Source: Oleiphilus messinensis (GTDB taxonomy: Bacteria > Pseudomonadota > Gammaproteobacteria > Pseudomonadales > Oleiphilaceae). Taken from it: 64,000 nucleotides of DNA. Positions 18,795 to 28,534 of this stretch are shown in pieces. The position numbers and the translations under genes were made by a program. The notes beneath the pieces are model-generated. The model searched no databases. It had not been told where the DNA came from and saw nothing but the letters and a program-made list of their open reading frames with translations. The stretch covers positions 5,225,001 to 5,289,000 of the forward strand of contig NZ_CP021425.1 of assembly GCF_002162375.1 (NCBI RefSeq), read 5' to 3'. Every line of letters starts with the position of its first letter. Within the stretch, counting starts at the first letter, position 1.

Positions 18795-19310
18795 TCACTG
18801 GGCGGCGCAGCTAATACGCTTTCCTTGCCAGTCAAAATCTACCGGCCATAGTTTTTGCTTTTTATCATAAACAGACCAGAGCTCAGCATAGGTTTTCTGC
18901 ACCACCGGGTGTAGAAGCCCGGGCTCCAGATCTGCCAGCGGTAACAATACAAACGCATTGTGCAATATCTCATCCCGAGGCAATATTACGCCATCGTGCA
19001 CGCCGACCCGATCTGCATAGAGCAATAAGTCAAGATCCAGCGTTCGCGCCGAAAAACGTTCGCCCCCCCGCTCTCGACCATGGGCATCTTCAATCTGCTT
19101 GAACACGGACGTCAATTGGCCGATTGTCTCTCTGGTTTGGAAACCGACCACCAGATTCAAAAAACAATCTCCCTCAAAGCCCACGGCTTCACTTTCGTAA
19201 ATCGGCGAAATATCGAGCACACCATAACGACTTTGCAACGCATTCAAGGCCGCGGTGATATGACGATAGCGGTCAATATTGCTACCCAGACTCACATACA
19301 CTTTAATCAT
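18795..19310 (-). CDS. second HPPK paralogue
   Basis: A 171-residue HPPK-family protein with YVSLGSNIDR, SPIYESEAVGFEGDCFLNLV, and ERFSARTLDLDLLLYAD, which preserves the metal-binding D-x-D, then PRDEILHNAFVLLPLADL. It differs clearly from the folK product at 14.5 kb. It overlaps the end of folB by eight bases, so the pair is a folB-folK operon. Many gammaproteobacteria carry a folB-linked HPPK beside the pcnB-linked one. Whether both enzymes are active on the same substrate is not visible. Confidence 0.88.
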   Translation of the reverse strand: MIKVYVSLGSNIDRYRHITAALNALQSRYGVLDISPIYESEAVGFEGDCFLNLVVGFQTRETIGQLTSVFKQIEDAHGRERGGERFSARTLDLDLLLYADRVGVHDGVILPRDEILHNAFVLLPLADLEPGLLHPVVQKTYAELWSVYDKKQKLWPVDFDWQGKRISCAAQ

Positions 19311-19668
19311 CAGTGATTTTAGCTCCCCGCTCGATCACAACGCCCACCGTATCGGTATTCCCCACCGCTGTCGGCTTGCTGATCGTGAGCCTCAACCAAG
19401 GCACAGAAAAACGCTGCATCACTTCATGGGCAACCTTTTCTGCCAAAGTTTCAATTAACTGATACTGGCTTGCCTCGATCATCTGCGTAATATGCTGGCT
19501 CACCTCAGCGTAATCCAGCGCCAATTTCAGATCATCGTTTTCAGCAGCGGGACGGTTATCCCACGCCAGGTCGAGATCCAGTAAAAGTGGTTGGCGAATT
19601 GTACGTTCCCAGTCATAAACACCGATGACCGTTTGAACCCGCAATCCACGGATATATACGATATCCAT
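19303..19668 (-). CDS. folB: dihydroneopterin aldolase
   Basis: FolB cleaves (and can epimerise) dihydroneopterin to hydroxymethyl-dihydropterin, the substrate of HPPK. The 121-residue product has the family layout: DIVYIRGLRVQTVIGVYDWERTIRQ, LDYAEVSQHITQMI, LIETLAEKVA and the catalytic-lysine region TISKPTAVGNTDTVGV. It overlaps the HPPK gene downstream, so consecutive pathway steps are coupled. It is divergent from plsY across 226 bp. Confidence 0.94.
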   Translation of the reverse strand: MDIVYIRGLRVQTVIGVYDWERTIRQPLLLDLDLAWDNRPAAENDDLKLALDYAEVSQHITQMIEASQYQLIETLAEKVAHEVMQRFSVPWLRLTISKPTAVGNTDTVGVVIERGAKITDD

Positions 19669-19894
19669 AAGAATTCATACCAAAAGAAAAGGCGCTAACA
19701 CGAATACTATCGATCAATACCGACACAAATACAAACCTGAACAGACTTACAATTTGTGCAACGCCATTCGACAGCATTCAGCAAGCAAAACTTGAGGGAT
19801 TAAAAAAAGGGCGATATTGTACCGAATGACGCACAACTAATCATCACTGGTTCGTGACAAAAACTGGATCAAAAAATCGGCCTGCAACGACAAT

Positions 19895-20488
19895 ATGATC
19901 TCTACAATTGCCATCATCTTATGTCTTATTGCTTATTTACTTGGATCAATTTCCGGGGCAATACTGTCCTGTCGACTCTGGCATCTTCCTGACCCTCGCA
20001 CTCATGGCTCAAAGAACCCCGGCGCCACCAACATTTACCGCCTGGGCGGAGTCCAGCCCGCGCTGTTCACGCTGCTGTGCGATGCCTTAAAGGGGGTAAT
20101 TCCCGTCTGGCTTGCCGCACTGCTTTCGGCACCGCCTCTGGAGCAGGGTATGGTCGGCATGTTTGCGATCCTTGGCCACATGCTACCAATCTTTCACGGT
20201 TTTCGGGGAGGCAAAGGGGTTGCCACGACATTGGGCGTCGGGTTGGTTATCGCACCGGCAACAAGCTTGATACTCATTATAGTGTGGGGAAGCATTCTCA
20301 AAATGAGTCATACATCTTCCATCGCCTCACTCACGAGTGCGTTTATAGCCCCCGTACTGGCACTTGTATTCAATCCGGATTTTACATTGGTTTTTTTGAT
20401 ACTCTCAGCATTGATTGGGGTACGCCACCGCGACAACCTGATACGCATAGTACGACGTCAAGAAGCAAAAACCCGAAAACAGAATTAA
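19895..20488 (+). CDS. plsY: glycerol-3-phosphate acyltransferase PlsY
   Basis: This integral membrane enzyme transfers acyl groups from acyl-phosphate to glycerol-3-phosphate in phospholipid synthesis. The three PlsY motifs are visible: SGAILSCRLWHLPDPR, GSKNPGATNIYRLGG and FHGFRGGKGVATTLGV. Hydrophobic segments indicate about five transmembrane helices. 197 residues is normal. Linkage to folB and tsaD, all near the rpsU block, is a common gammaproteobacterial arrangement. Confidence 0.95.
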   Translation: MISTIAIILCLIAYLLGSISGAILSCRLWHLPDPRTHGSKNPGATNIYRLGGVQPALFTLLCDALKGVIPVWLAALLSAPPLEQGMVGMFAILGHMLPIFHGFRGGKGVATTLGVGLVIAPATSLILIIVWGSILKMSHTSSIASLTSAFIAPVLALVFNPDFTLVFLILSALIGVRHRDNLIRIVRRQEAKTRKQN

Positions 20489-20530
20489 ACAGACACGCGC
20501 TATAGCCTAATCTCGACCACTCCTGAACAC

Positions 20531-21565
20531 TCATTCAGCCACTGGACTCAGTTCATCCATAGGCCAGCGAGCGCGCACCTGCAGGCCGCCCTCGTCAAAC
20601 TGTCCGGCGAGCAGCCTTTGACAACCTGCATAAGCGATCATCGCACCGTTATCGGTACAGAATTCTGGCCGAGCGTAGTAAACGTTCGATTTTTCTTTCA
20701 GGACCATCGCCTCCAGGGCTTGGCGCAATTCCGTATTCGCACTGACCCCACCGGCAATAATCAGACGCTTCAAACCCGTTTCGCGCAGGGCTCGCCGACA
20801 CTTTATCATCAGCGTATCCACTACGGCGGCTTGAAACGATGCGGCGATATCCGCAGCCACCGCCTCTGACAATTGTCCGTTTTCGTCTTTATGCTCCATG
20901 ACCGTGTTGAGCGTAAACGTTTTGAGACCACTAAAACTGAAATCAAGGCCAGGTCGGTCTGTCATGGGCCGAGGGAAACTGAATCGTGCACTCCCCCGTT
21001 CAGCCAACTTCGCGATTCGTGGCCCACCGGGATAATCCAACCCCAACATTTTTGCCGCTTTATCAAAAGCCTCACCCGCCGCGTCATCAAGAGATTCACC
21101 CAACAATGTATACTGGCCAAGCCCTTCAACCCGAACCAACTGGGTGTGCCCTCCCGATACCAATAACGCGATAAAAGGAAATTCAGGGGGGGATGATTCC
21201 AGCATTGGTGCCAATAAATGCCCTTCCATGTGATGTACACCAATACTCGGAATATTCAGAGCAATCGCCAAGGCGCGAGCAATTGCGGCCCCCACCATAA
21301 GCGCGCCAACCAGTCCGGGCCCGGCAGTATAGGCAATGGCATCCAGATCCTTCCGGGTCTTTCCTGCCTTGTCCAAAACCTCCAGAATCAATGGCAAAGT
21401 CTTCCGGATATGATCCCGAGAGGCTAATTCAGGAACGACACCGCCATAATCAGCATGCACTTCCACCTGGGAGTACAGTGCATGAGATAACAAGCCCATC
21501 TCACTGTCATACAACGCGATGCCTGTTTCATCACATGAACTTTCAACACCTAAAACCAGCACCAA
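20531..21565 (-). CDS. tsaD: tRNA threonylcarbamoyladenosine biosynthesis protein TsaD
   Basis: TsaD (Gcp/YgjD) transfers the threonylcarbamoyl group to A37 of ANN-decoding tRNAs, working with TsaB and TsaE. The metal-binding H-x3-H is in [11 protein letters not shown]. Other signatures are [30 protein letters not shown] and [12 protein letters not shown]. 344 residues is typical. It is divergent from rpsU, the classic gammaproteobacterial layout of this locus. Confidence 0.96.
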   Translation of the reverse strand: MVLVLGVESSCDETGIALYDSEMGLLSHALYSQVEVHADYGGVVPELASRDHIRKTLPLILEVLDKAGKTRKDLDAIAYTAGPGLVGALMVGAAIARALAIALNIPSIGVHHMEGHLLAPMLESSPPEFPFIALLVSGGHTQLVRVEGLGQYTLLGESLDDAAGEAFDKAAKMLGLDYPGGPRIAKLAERGSARFSFPRPMTDRPGLDFSFSGLKTFTLNTVMEHKDENGQLSEAVAADIAASFQAAVVDTLMIKCRRALRETGLKRLIIAGGVSANTELRQALEAMVLKEKSNVYYARPEFCTDNGAMIAYAGCQRLLAGQFDEGGLQVRARWPMDELSPVAE

Positions 21566-21752
21566 TGCCTCTCCTTATCTAAACGAACGAATAAGATTAC
21601 CAGATTATATGCAACAAGGTGAATGCACCCATAAAATCACCCGTGACAATTTTACCCGAATTGATCAACTTCAGAGCGACTTCACTTTACAATAGATGAA
21701 ATAAGGATTAGAATTCGCGGCCCGAATGTAGGGACCATGACTATTTTCCAAT

Positions 21753-21816
21753 CAAATTTAAGTTGACTGTTTCACTCGAGTGAAAAGTCAATGGCTCCAA
21801 CGGTGCATTAAATTTG
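21753..21816 (+). promoter_or_regulatory. nested inverted repeats upstream of rpsU
   Basis: The 389-bp gap between divergent tsaD and rpsU holds two concentric inverted repeats. The inner arms are TTGACTgTTTCACTC and GAGTGAAAAGTCAA (21763-21791, one-base bulge). The outer arms are CAAATTTAA (21753) and TTAAATTTG (21808). If transcribed this would be a long structured element ahead of rpsU; as DNA it could be a regulator site. No T-run is present. Confidence 0.55.
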
Positions 21817-21954
21817 AAAGAAGTGTATTAACTTTGGAAAAGTGTTAAACAAGCTCCCTGCATCATATTATCAAAGGCCCGACTCTGTAGACGCAAAGTA
21901 TGCTGACAGTAGCGACCTTAACGTGATTTAATTGCGAGAGAAGGTGAATTTTTA

Positions 21955-22170
21955 ATGCCATCAGTTAAAGTAAAAGAAAACGAACCATTCGACGTAGCAT
22001 TGCGTCGCTTCAAACGCTCCTGCGAAAAAGCAGGTGTTCTTTCTGAAGTTCGTCGTCGTGAATTCTACGAGAAGCCAACTTCAGTTCGTAAGCGTAAAGC
22101 TGCAGCAGCAGTTAAGCGTCACGCCAAGAAATTGCAGCGCGAGCAACGTCGTTTCGAAAGACTTTACTAA
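21955..22170 (+). CDS. rpsU: 30S ribosomal protein S21
   Basis: A 71-residue S21 with the universal N-terminus [20 protein letters not shown] and the basic helix [19 protein letters not shown]. It assists mRNA binding by the 30S subunit. It opens the rpsU-yqeY-dnaG-rpoD macromolecular synthesis region. A GCGAGAGAAGG stretch upstream supplies the ribosome binding site. Confidence 0.97.
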   Translation: MPSVKVKENEPFDVALRRFKRSCEKAGVLSEVRRREFYEKPTSVRKRKAAAAVKRHAKKLQREQRRFERLY

Positions 22171-22227
22171 GCAGCATTTGTTAGCAGACCCGATTAATAC
22201 GACTGTCAACACAACGGAATGAAATCA

Positions 22228-22683
22228 ATGGCTGAAGAAACACTGAAGAGTCAAATTACCTCTGCAATGAAAGAGGCCATGAAAGCGAAGGACAAAAATC
22301 GATTAGGTACAATTCGACTAATCCTTGCTGATATCAAAAAAGTTGAAGTTGACGAACGCATTGATGTTGATGACACTCGCGTGCTTGCCATTCTCGACAA
22401 GATGGTTAAACAGCGTCGCGATTCGGTCAAACAATATACTGATGCAGGAAGAGATGATCTGGCACAGGTGGAAGCGAATGAAATTGAAGTCATTCAGGCT
22501 TTTCTGCCCAAAGCCCTGACTGATGAAGAAATCAGTGAACTCATCACCTCTGCCATTGCAGAATCGGGTGCCGCATCGATGCAGGACATGGGTAAGGTAA
22601 TGAACCTTTTGAAGCCCAAATTACAAGGTCGTGCCGATGTTGGATCTGTCAGCCAAAAAGTCAAAGCAGCTCTCGCACAGTAA
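22228..22683 (+). CDS. YqeY/GatB-domain protein
   Basis: A 151-residue YqeY-like protein with the GatB/Aspartyl-tRNA amidotransferase tail domain (LKSQITSAMKEAMKAKDK, LGTIRLILADIKKVEVDER, QGRADVGSVSQKVKAAL). Its precise role is unknown; the domain resembles the tRNA-binding tail of GatB. It is commonly found between rpsU and dnaG. The second ATG (22228) was chosen because the GGA upstream gives a sensible ribosome-binding distance, whereas the first ATG abuts it. Confidence 0.9.
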   Translation: MAEETLKSQITSAMKEAMKAKDKNRLGTIRLILADIKKVEVDERIDVDDTRVLAILDKMVKQRRDSVKQYTDAGRDDLAQVEANEIEVIQAFLPKALTDEEISELITSAIAESGAASMQDMGKVMNLLKPKLQGRADVGSVSQKVKAALAQ

Positions 22684-22692
22684 TAATCGAAA

Positions 22693-22720
22693 CGATAGCG
22701 CTCTCTAAGCGACGCTATCG
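22693..22720 (+). other. inverted repeat after yqeY
   Basis: CGATAGCG at 22693-22700 and CGCTATCG at 22713-22720 form a perfect 8-bp stem with a 12-nt loop. It lies just upstream of a strong terminator and could stabilise the 3' end of the rpsU-yqeY transcript. Confidence 0.6.
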
Positions 22721-22740
22721 GATCTGTGACTGTTGGCCGG

Positions 22741-22770
22741 AAAGGGTGCACCCTACAGTGCACCCTTTTT
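22741..22770 (+). terminator. intrinsic terminator between yqeY and dnaG
   Basis: AAAGGGTGCAC / GTGCACCCTTT form an 11-bp stem with a 6-nt loop, followed by TT. In E. coli a terminator also lies between rpsU and dnaG, limiting primase expression. The rest of the 345-bp gap to the dnaG start shows nothing further. Confidence 0.9.
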
Positions 22771-23028
22771 GCGCTGCATAATAGCTGCGTTACAACTACC
22801 TTGTAATCACTCTCATCCTTACTATTATTTTAAGTTCAGCCCTGATTTGGGTTCGTTCTGACTTCAATGACGTCGTGCTCTGCACCTGTAGCCAGAACCC
22901 CGCGATCATTACCGGGTCAATACACGCAACCGTATCTGCAAAACCGCCTGAACGAGCGGCTTAACGCACTTTTTGCGGCGCAAAGATACACAGGCACACT
23001 TGGACAGCGAGAATTATTACCTAAATCT

Positions 23029-24834
23029 ATGGCGGGAATGATTCCACAAACATTTATTGATGATCTACTGGCCCGTACTGACCTGTATGGCGTCATCAAT
23101 ACCCGTGTGCCTTTAAAAAAAGCAGGCTCAAACTACAAAGCATGCTGCCCTTTTCATAATGAAAAAACGCCCTCTTTCAATGTCGTTCCAGCAAAAAACT
23201 TTTATCACTGTTTTGGCTGCGGGGCAAACGGCAATGCCATTACCTTTCTACGCGAATTTGATAATCTTTCGTTTACAGAAGCGGTAGAGGAACTTGCGCG
23301 CCATGCCGGGATGGAAGTCCCACGCGACGAGCGCACACAACAACTTCATCGAAAATCGAAAGGACTATTGGATGCGCTGAAATATGCGGATCAGTTTTAT
23401 CGACAACAACTGAAGAATCACGAACAAAGCAGTGTCGCCCGAAAGTACCTAACGGAGCGCGGCTTATCAACAGACATTATCGAACAATTTGGTTTGGGGT
23501 TTGCTCCGCCAGAGTGGCGAAATCTTTCCCAGAATTGTGACCCGGATCTTATCCCCCTGCTTAGGCAGTTGAAAATGACCGGCGGCGAAGGCGGTTCCAG
23601 TTATGATCTATTCCGCAACCGAGTCATGTTTCCGATTCGAAACCCAAGGGGACAGGTGATTGCCTTTGGCGGGCGAACACTTGGCGACGACAATGCCAAG
23701 TACATCAATTCACCGGAATCCGATGTTTTCCACAAAAGCAATGAAGTTTACGGGTTATATGAAGCACTGCGAAACAACCGCCAACTTACGCAACTTGTAG
23801 TAGTCGAGGGCTACCTGGATGTGATCGCACTTGCACAGTTCGGCATAGGTAACGCGGTAGCAACGCTGGGCACGGCGACAAACGACGATAACCTAAAAAC
23901 ACTACTTAAGCACTGCAAAGAAATTACTTTTTGTTTTGATGGTGACCGTGCCGGTTTTAAAGCGGCACAAAAAGCGATGGAGAACAGCCTGAGCCTGATC
24001 GAGGACGGCATGGACCTGCGCTTCCTGCTGATTCCGGAAGGCGAAGATCCCGACTCCCTGATCCGAAAAGAAGGGAAAGATGCATTCAAAACGAGACTCG
24101 ATTCTGCGCGTCCACTGTCGAGCTTTTTCTTCGATGTATACAGCCAGGGCCTGGATTTAACCCTACCAGAAGACAAGGGGAAACTGCGCGCACTTGCCCA
24201 ACCACTGATAGGCCAGATCCAAGCCAGAACATTACAACAAGGCATTAAAAATCAACTGTATAAGTTGACTGCAAACGAATCCCCCCGTTTTTTTCGGGGC
24301 AAAAAGGGTCAAGCGGCCCCTTCTCAGCCATCACACAGCGACCCAAACCGGTCTGCCCGAAACCAAAAAGATGGCTACTATAAACAACCTGCGGAACTGG
24401 CCTACAAAGTCACTCCCGGAGCGAAAGTCTGCCTGGGGCTGTACCTTGCTCCAGCACAAGCAGAACAAGTGATTGCTCAATTGCAGGACATGCAGGGAAG
24501 CAAAAGTGCAGAGCGAATTCTCGGCTTTGCCGAATTTATTCACGACCAAAAACTAGCAACAACGGAACAAGTGCTGGCGCAATTGAGTCAAAACAAAAAA
24601 CACCGTCAAAGCTTTCAGAACCTGTTCGACTCCATCGAATTATTCCCCGATGCAGAGGTCGCACAACTGGAAGCGAAAGATGAAATAAACCAGTTGAAAA
24701 TCAGCTGGACAGAACAACGCATCCGAACGCTGCTGCAGGAGGAAAGCCCCTTAGGGGAAGCGAAAAAACAAGAGTTGAAAAAACTTTACACTGTAAAACA
24801 GACACTTAAAAACAGAGCTGCTGTTACAGCTTGA
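23029..24834 (+). CDS. dnaG: DNA primase
   Basis: DnaG synthesises RNA primers at the replication fork. The CHC2 zinc-binding domain is visible (CCPFHNEKTPSF ... FYHCFGCGANGNAI), then the RNA polymerase basic region, the Toprim acidic motifs (VVEGYLDVIAL, FCFDGDRAG), and a C-terminal DnaB-binding helical domain from about residue 440. The start MAGMIPQTFIDDLLAR was chosen because it is the family N-terminus; the in-frame extension upstream to 22867 is unlike any primase. It lies between a terminator and rpoD. Confidence 0.95.
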   Translation: MAGMIPQTFIDDLLARTDLYGVINTRVPLKKAGSNYKACCPFHNEKTPSFNVVPAKNFYHCFGCGANGNAITFLREFDNLSFTEAVEELARHAGMEVPRDERTQQLHRKSKGLLDALKYADQFYRQQLKNHEQSSVARKYLTERGLSTDIIEQFGLGFAPPEWRNLSQNCDPDLIPLLRQLKMTGGEGGSSYDLFRNRVMFPIRNPRGQVIAFGGRTLGDDNAKYINSPESDVFHKSNEVYGLYEALRNNRQLTQLVVVEGYLDVIALAQFGIGNAVATLGTATNDDNLKTLLKHCKEITFCFDGDRAGFKAAQKAMENSLSLIEDGMDLRFLLIPEGEDPDSLIRKEGKDAFKTRLDSARPLSSFFFDVYSQGLDLTLPEDKGKLRALAQPLIGQIQARTLQQGIKNQLYKLTANESPRFFRGKKGQAAPSQPSHSDPNRSARNQKDGYYKQPAELAYKVTPGAKVCLGLYLAPAQAEQVIAQLQDMQGSKSAERILGFAEFIHDQKLATTEQVLAQLSQNKKHRQSFQNLFDSIELFPDAEVAQLEAKDEINQLKISWTEQRIRTLLQEESPLGEAKKQELKKLYTVKQTLKNRAAVTA

Positions 24835-24935
24835 ATTTGGGCAATTCACCACTATATACATTTTCAAGTGGCGTGAAAAGCCCCGCAAGGCTATAATGTC
24901 AGTTTATTTGTCACCATCAGTAACATAGGGTGAAT

Positions 24936-26786
24936 ATGTCAGGCAATTCTACACAATCCCGTTTGAAAGAACTCATAAGTCGTGGTAAAGAACAAGGGTA
25001 CCTGACCTACGCAGAAGTTAATGACCACCTCCCTGAAGACATCGCAGATCCGGATCAGGTCGAAGACATTATTCGAATGATCAACGATATGGGCATTCAA
25101 GTATGTGAAGAGGCTCCCGATGCCGATTCCCTGCTCATGTCAGATGGTGATTCTACAGATGAAGCTGCTGCTGCGGAAGCCGCTGCCGTTCTCGCGTCTG
25201 TTGAAAGTGATGTTGGCCGTACCACCGATCCTGTGCGCATGTACATGCGTGAAATGGGTACAGTGGAACTGTTGACCCGTGAAGGCGAAATCCAGATTGC
25301 CAAACGCATCGAAGAAGGCATTCGTGATGTCATGGCTGCCCTGGCCTGTTATCCCGGAGCCGTCTCCAGCGTGCTGGAAGCCTATGATAACCTGCAGGAA
25401 GATGAAGAAGGTCGCTTGAGCGACATCATCTCCGGCTTCGTTGACCCGGACGATGGCTCATTCCTGAGCCCAAGCGTTGAAAGCGAGAGCTCTGAAGATG
25501 TCGATCTTGATGAGTCAGATGATGACAGCGATGATGACGACACACCAAGCTCCGACGAAGATGGCGAGAGCGGGCCAGATCCAGAACTGGCAAGAGCGCG
25601 CTTCACGGATTTGAAGTCTGCTTATGAAAAAGTGCTTTCGGCCGAAAAACAATTCGGACGCCTGAGTAAACAAACGATTGAAGCCTTGAATGAACTGGGA
25701 GAGGTATTTGCCCCGTTCAAACTGGCTGGGCGCCAATTCGATCTCATGATCAGCACGATTCGTGAGCGTAATGATGCGATCCGCAGTCATGAACGAATGA
25801 TCATGAGCATTTGTACTCGTGAATGTAAAATGCCGCGCAAAGCTTTTATCAAAGCCTTCCCGGGCAATGAAACAAACCGCGAGTGGGCATTCAAGCTGGC
25901 AGAGGCTGGTGCAGACTACTCTCCGGCGATTGGTGATCGTGCTCAGGAAATTTCACGTTTGCAGCGTAAAATCTCTACCCACGAAGCGGAAGTCGGCATC
26001 GGAATCCCGGAAATCAAGGAAATCAACCGACGCATCTCCATTGGCGAAGCCAAAGCCCGCCGCGCGAAGAAGGAAATGGTTGAGGCCAACTTGCGACTGG
26101 TTATTTCTATCGCCAAGAAATATACCAACCGGGGACTGCAATTCCTGGACCTGATTCAGGAAGGTAACATCGGCTTGATGAAAGCGGTGGATAAATTCGA
26201 ATATCGCCGTGGTTACAAATTCTCAACTTATGCGACATGGTGGATTCGTCAGGCGATCACCCGGTCTATCGCAGACCAGGCGCGTACAATCCGTATACCG
26301 GTTCATATGATTGAGACGATCAACAAACTGAACCGCATTTCACGCCAAATGCTTCAGGAAATGGGCCGCGAGCCCACCCCTGAAGAGCTGGGTGAACGCA
26401 TGGATATGCCCGAAGATAAAGTACGAAAAGTACTGAAAATCGCAAAAGAGCCAATATCCATGGAAACCCCGATTGGTGACGATGAAGACTCCCATCTGGG
26501 CGACTTTATCGAAGATACCCAGGCCCAATCCCCGGTGGATACCGCAACCGGTGAAGGCCTCCGAGAAGCGACCCGAAATGTACTTGCCGGCTTGACAGCA
26601 CGTGAGGCGAAGGTACTACGGATGCGTTTCGGTATCGAAATGAACACGGATCACACACTGGAAGAAGTAGGTAAACAATTTGACGTAACCCGTGAGCGTA
26701 TCCGTCAAATCGAAGCCAAAGCACTTCGAAAACTGCGTCATCCAAGTCGTTCTGACCACTTGCGTGGTTTTATTGACGATCAATAA
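24936..26786 (+). CDS. rpoD: RNA polymerase sigma factor RpoD (sigma70)
   Basis: The housekeeping sigma factor of 616 residues. It has region 1.1 ([20 protein letters not shown]), region 1.2 ([11 protein letters not shown]), a long acidic non-conserved region with an Asp/Ser/Glu-rich run around residues 180-220, regions 2.1-2.4 ([29 protein letters not shown]), region 3, and region 4.2 ([20 protein letters not shown]). The MSGNSTQ start at 24936 matches pseudomonad RpoD. A TATAAT at 24892-24897 upstream may be an internal promoter, as found inside dnaG in enterics. Confidence 0.97.
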   Translation: MSGNSTQSRLKELISRGKEQGYLTYAEVNDHLPEDIADPDQVEDIIRMINDMGIQVCEEAPDADSLLMSDGDSTDEAAAAEAAAVLASVESDVGRTTDPVRMYMREMGTVELLTREGEIQIAKRIEEGIRDVMAALACYPGAVSSVLEAYDNLQEDEEGRLSDIISGFVDPDDGSFLSPSVESESSEDVDLDESDDDSDDDDTPSSDEDGESGPDPELARARFTDLKSAYEKVLSAEKQFGRLSKQTIEALNELGEVFAPFKLAGRQFDLMISTIRERNDAIRSHERMIMSICTRECKMPRKAFIKAFPGNETNREWAFKLAEAGADYSPAIGDRAQEISRLQRKISTHEAEVGIGIPEIKEINRRISIGEAKARRAKKEMVEANLRLVISIAKKYTNRGLQFLDLIQEGNIGLMKAVDKFEYRRGYKFSTYATWWIRQAITRSIADQARTIRIPVHMIETINKLNRISRQMLQEMGREPTPEELGERMDMPEDKVRKVLKIAKEPISMETPIGDDEDSHLGDFIEDTQAQSPVDTATGEGLREATRNVLAGLTAREAKVLRMRFGIEMNTDHTLEEVGKQFDVTRERIRQIEAKALRKLRHPSRSDHLRGFIDDQ

Positions 26787-26828
26787 AATTTTATCGTCTA
26801 AACACTGGCGTCTAGGATAATCTCTGAT

Positions 26829-26834
26829 TATAAT
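26829..26834 (+). promoter_or_regulatory. -10 element with GC-rich discriminator ahead of the tRNA
   Basis: TATAAT is followed by AGGCGCCCGCG, the GC-rich discriminator typical of stringently controlled stable-RNA promoters. A -35 match is poor (CTGGCG with an 18-bp spacer), so confidence is moderate. Confidence 0.55.
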
Positions 26835-26852
26835 AGGCGCCCGCGTTAAAAA

Positions 26853-26929
26853 GGGCCCTTAGCTCAGTTGGTTAGAGCACCCGACTCATAATCGGTAGGT
26901 CCCCAGTTCAAGTCTGGGAGGGCCCACCA
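26853..26929 (+). tRNA. tRNA with CAU anticodon, probably tRNA-Ile2 (lysidine target)
   Basis: A 77-nt cloverleaf. The acceptor arm is GGGCCCT/AGGGCCC with encoded CCA, the D arm is GCTC/GAGC, the anticodon loop CTCATAA gives CAU, and the T arm is CCCAG-TTCAAGT-CTGGG. The anticodon stem GA-CTCATAA-TC is typical of tRNA-Ile2, whose C34 is changed to lysidine by TilS, rather than of elongator tRNA-Met. The accessory block begins directly after it, but no duplicated 3' end was found downstream. Confidence 0.9.
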
Positions 26930-27208
26930 TCTTGATAGAAGATGGTTCAATCTGCAAACAGCAGATAAATCTAGCAATAATACTCGCTCCCCCCCTCTCT
27001 TGCTGTAAGCCAAGCACCAATTCTGAGTCTAGAAATTAACGAGAATTTCGCCGCTTTAACTCATTCCCGCAACAACATACTATTACATTTTAAAGGAAAA
27101 ATATTAAAGACATCTAAAGTTGTAGTTGATCAATTGGCTTCACAAACAGACTGTACAACTTTCGTAGACGTCAAACCTTTTATGTTCTCGGTACGTTGAT
27201 GACTATGA

Positions 27209-27388
27209 TTTATACAAACCTCAACCAAGAAAAAGCCCTTATCTGGCGAATCATTCATAGAGACAATACCCCCTGGATACTCGATAATAGTCTGCAAAAC
27301 TGATAATGTGAAAAAGAGTCTGGATAAACAATTGAGTCTACGTAACCTGCAATTAGAGGTATACACGAGACTTGGCTGGTATTTTTAA
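27209..27388 (+). pseudogene. remnant of darT (DNA ADP-ribosyltransferase toxin) C-terminus
   Basis: Reading in the frame that ends TAA at 27386-27388 gives about 59 codons without a stop, including IETIPPGYSIIV and the end [11 protein letters not shown]. DarT proteins end in a similar basic-to-WYF tail, and darT normally sits directly before darG. The TAA overlaps the darG ATG (TAATG), as expected of coupled darTG. A stop at 27206 and the absence of catalytic-domain sequence further up show that the toxin is destroyed. The remaining stretch from 26930 to 27208 holds nothing recognisable. Confidence 0.55.
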
Positions 27389-28464
27389 TGATTACTTACA
27401 CAACCGGAAACTTATTAGAAGCGCCTGCCGAAGCCCTTGTTAATACTGTTAATACCGTAGGTGTTATGGGTAAAGGTATCGCGCTCATGTTTAAAGAGCG
27501 TTTTGCCCATAACATGCAAGCATATGCAAAAGCCTGCAAGAACAATGAAGTTGTCACGGGTAAGATGTTTGTTACAGAAACGGGAGAGCTGATGGGGCCA
27601 AAATGGATCATTAACTTTCCGACTAAACAGCATTGGCGTGCCAGATCTAAGATTGAATGGGTTGAAGAAGGCCTTATTGATTTACATCGGTTCATCATTG
27701 AAAACGACGTTAAATCGATTGCAATCCCCCCATTAGGTGCAGGCAATGGAGGGTTGGACTGGAAAGAAGTGAAACCCAAAGTTGAAGCCGCTTTAGCGGA
27801 TCTAGAAGGCGTTGACATTCTCATCTTTGAACCCACAAAACAGTATCAAAATGTTACAAAGGACAAGGGCGTTACCAAGCTGACGGCAGAGCGCGCGATG
27901 ATTTCAGAGCTGATCAGACGTTATTGGGTATTAGGCATAGAATGTAGCTTGCTGGAAATTCAGAAGTTTGCCTGGTTTCTGCAAAGGGTTATTGATGCTG
28001 AAGGTCTTAAAAACAATCTCAAGCTGAACTTTGAGGCAAAGAATTATGGACCCTTTGCAAGTAATCTGAGTCATCTATTAAATGCGTTAGATGGAAGCTA
28101 CCTAATAGCGGATAAGCGTATTCCGGATAGCTCGCCAGAGGATGTCATTTGGTTTAATGACGATAAGAAAGACTATGTCCAAACTTATCTCAAATCGGAA
28201 GCGTCTCAGTATGTTGATGCGCTTGAAAAAACGTGCACACTAATTGATGGTTTTGAATCGCCTTACGGCATGGAATTGTTATCTACAGTCGACTGGTTGT
28301 TGAAAGAAGGTAACTATGAGCCGACTCTCGAATCAATCCAACGTGGGCTAAAAGAGTGGCCTGCTGGAAAGCCTTGGTCAGATAGAAAGGTAAGGCTATT
28401 CGAGCCAAAACATATAGCGTTTGCTCTCAATAGATTAAAAGAGACATCAACCATCTCTTTCTAA
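27388..28464 (+). CDS. darG: DarG-type macrodomain antitoxin
   Basis: A 358-residue protein. Residues 1-150 form a macrodomain ([50 protein letters not shown]) that in DarG removes ADP-ribose from DNA thymidines. The C-terminal half (about 165-350) is the DarT-inhibiting DarG domain ([28 protein letters not shown] ... [13 protein letters not shown]). The gene is intact although the toxin partner is only a remnant. An orphan darG could protect against DarT from incoming elements. It is convergent with hsdR. Confidence 0.85.
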   Translation: MITYTTGNLLEAPAEALVNTVNTVGVMGKGIALMFKERFAHNMQAYAKACKNNEVVTGKMFVTETGELMGPKWIINFPTKQHWRARSKIEWVEEGLIDLHRFIIENDVKSIAIPPLGAGNGGLDWKEVKPKVEAALADLEGVDILIFEPTKQYQNVTKDKGVTKLTAERAMISELIRRYWVLGIECSLLEIQKFAWFLQRVIDAEGLKNNLKLNFEAKNYGPFASNLSHLLNALDGSYLIADKRIPDSSPEDVIWFNDDKKDYVQTYLKSEASQYVDALEKTCTLIDGFESPYGMELLSTVDWLLKEGNYEPTLESIQRGLKEWPAGKPWSDRKVRLFEPKHIAFALNRLKETSTISF

Positions 28465-28495
28465 GAAGATTGTGTATCGCTCACTAAGGGCTGTT

Positions 28496-28526
28496 GCCAT
28501 TTCAGTAGTTACCTATGTGAAATGGC
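28496..28526. other. inverted repeat between convergent darG and hsdR
   Basis: GCCATTTCA at 28496-28504 and TGAAATGGC at 28518-28526 form a perfect 9-bp stem with a 13-nt loop in the 70-bp convergent gap. Neither side has a convincing T-run, so a bidirectional terminator is possible but unproven. Confidence 0.45.
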
Positions 28527-28534
28527 TAGAGCCA

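Noticed and set aside
27130-27366. 78-codon minus-strand ORF after the tRNA
   Set aside because: No domain or ribosome binding site; it lies antisense to the darT remnant and is better explained as its shadow.
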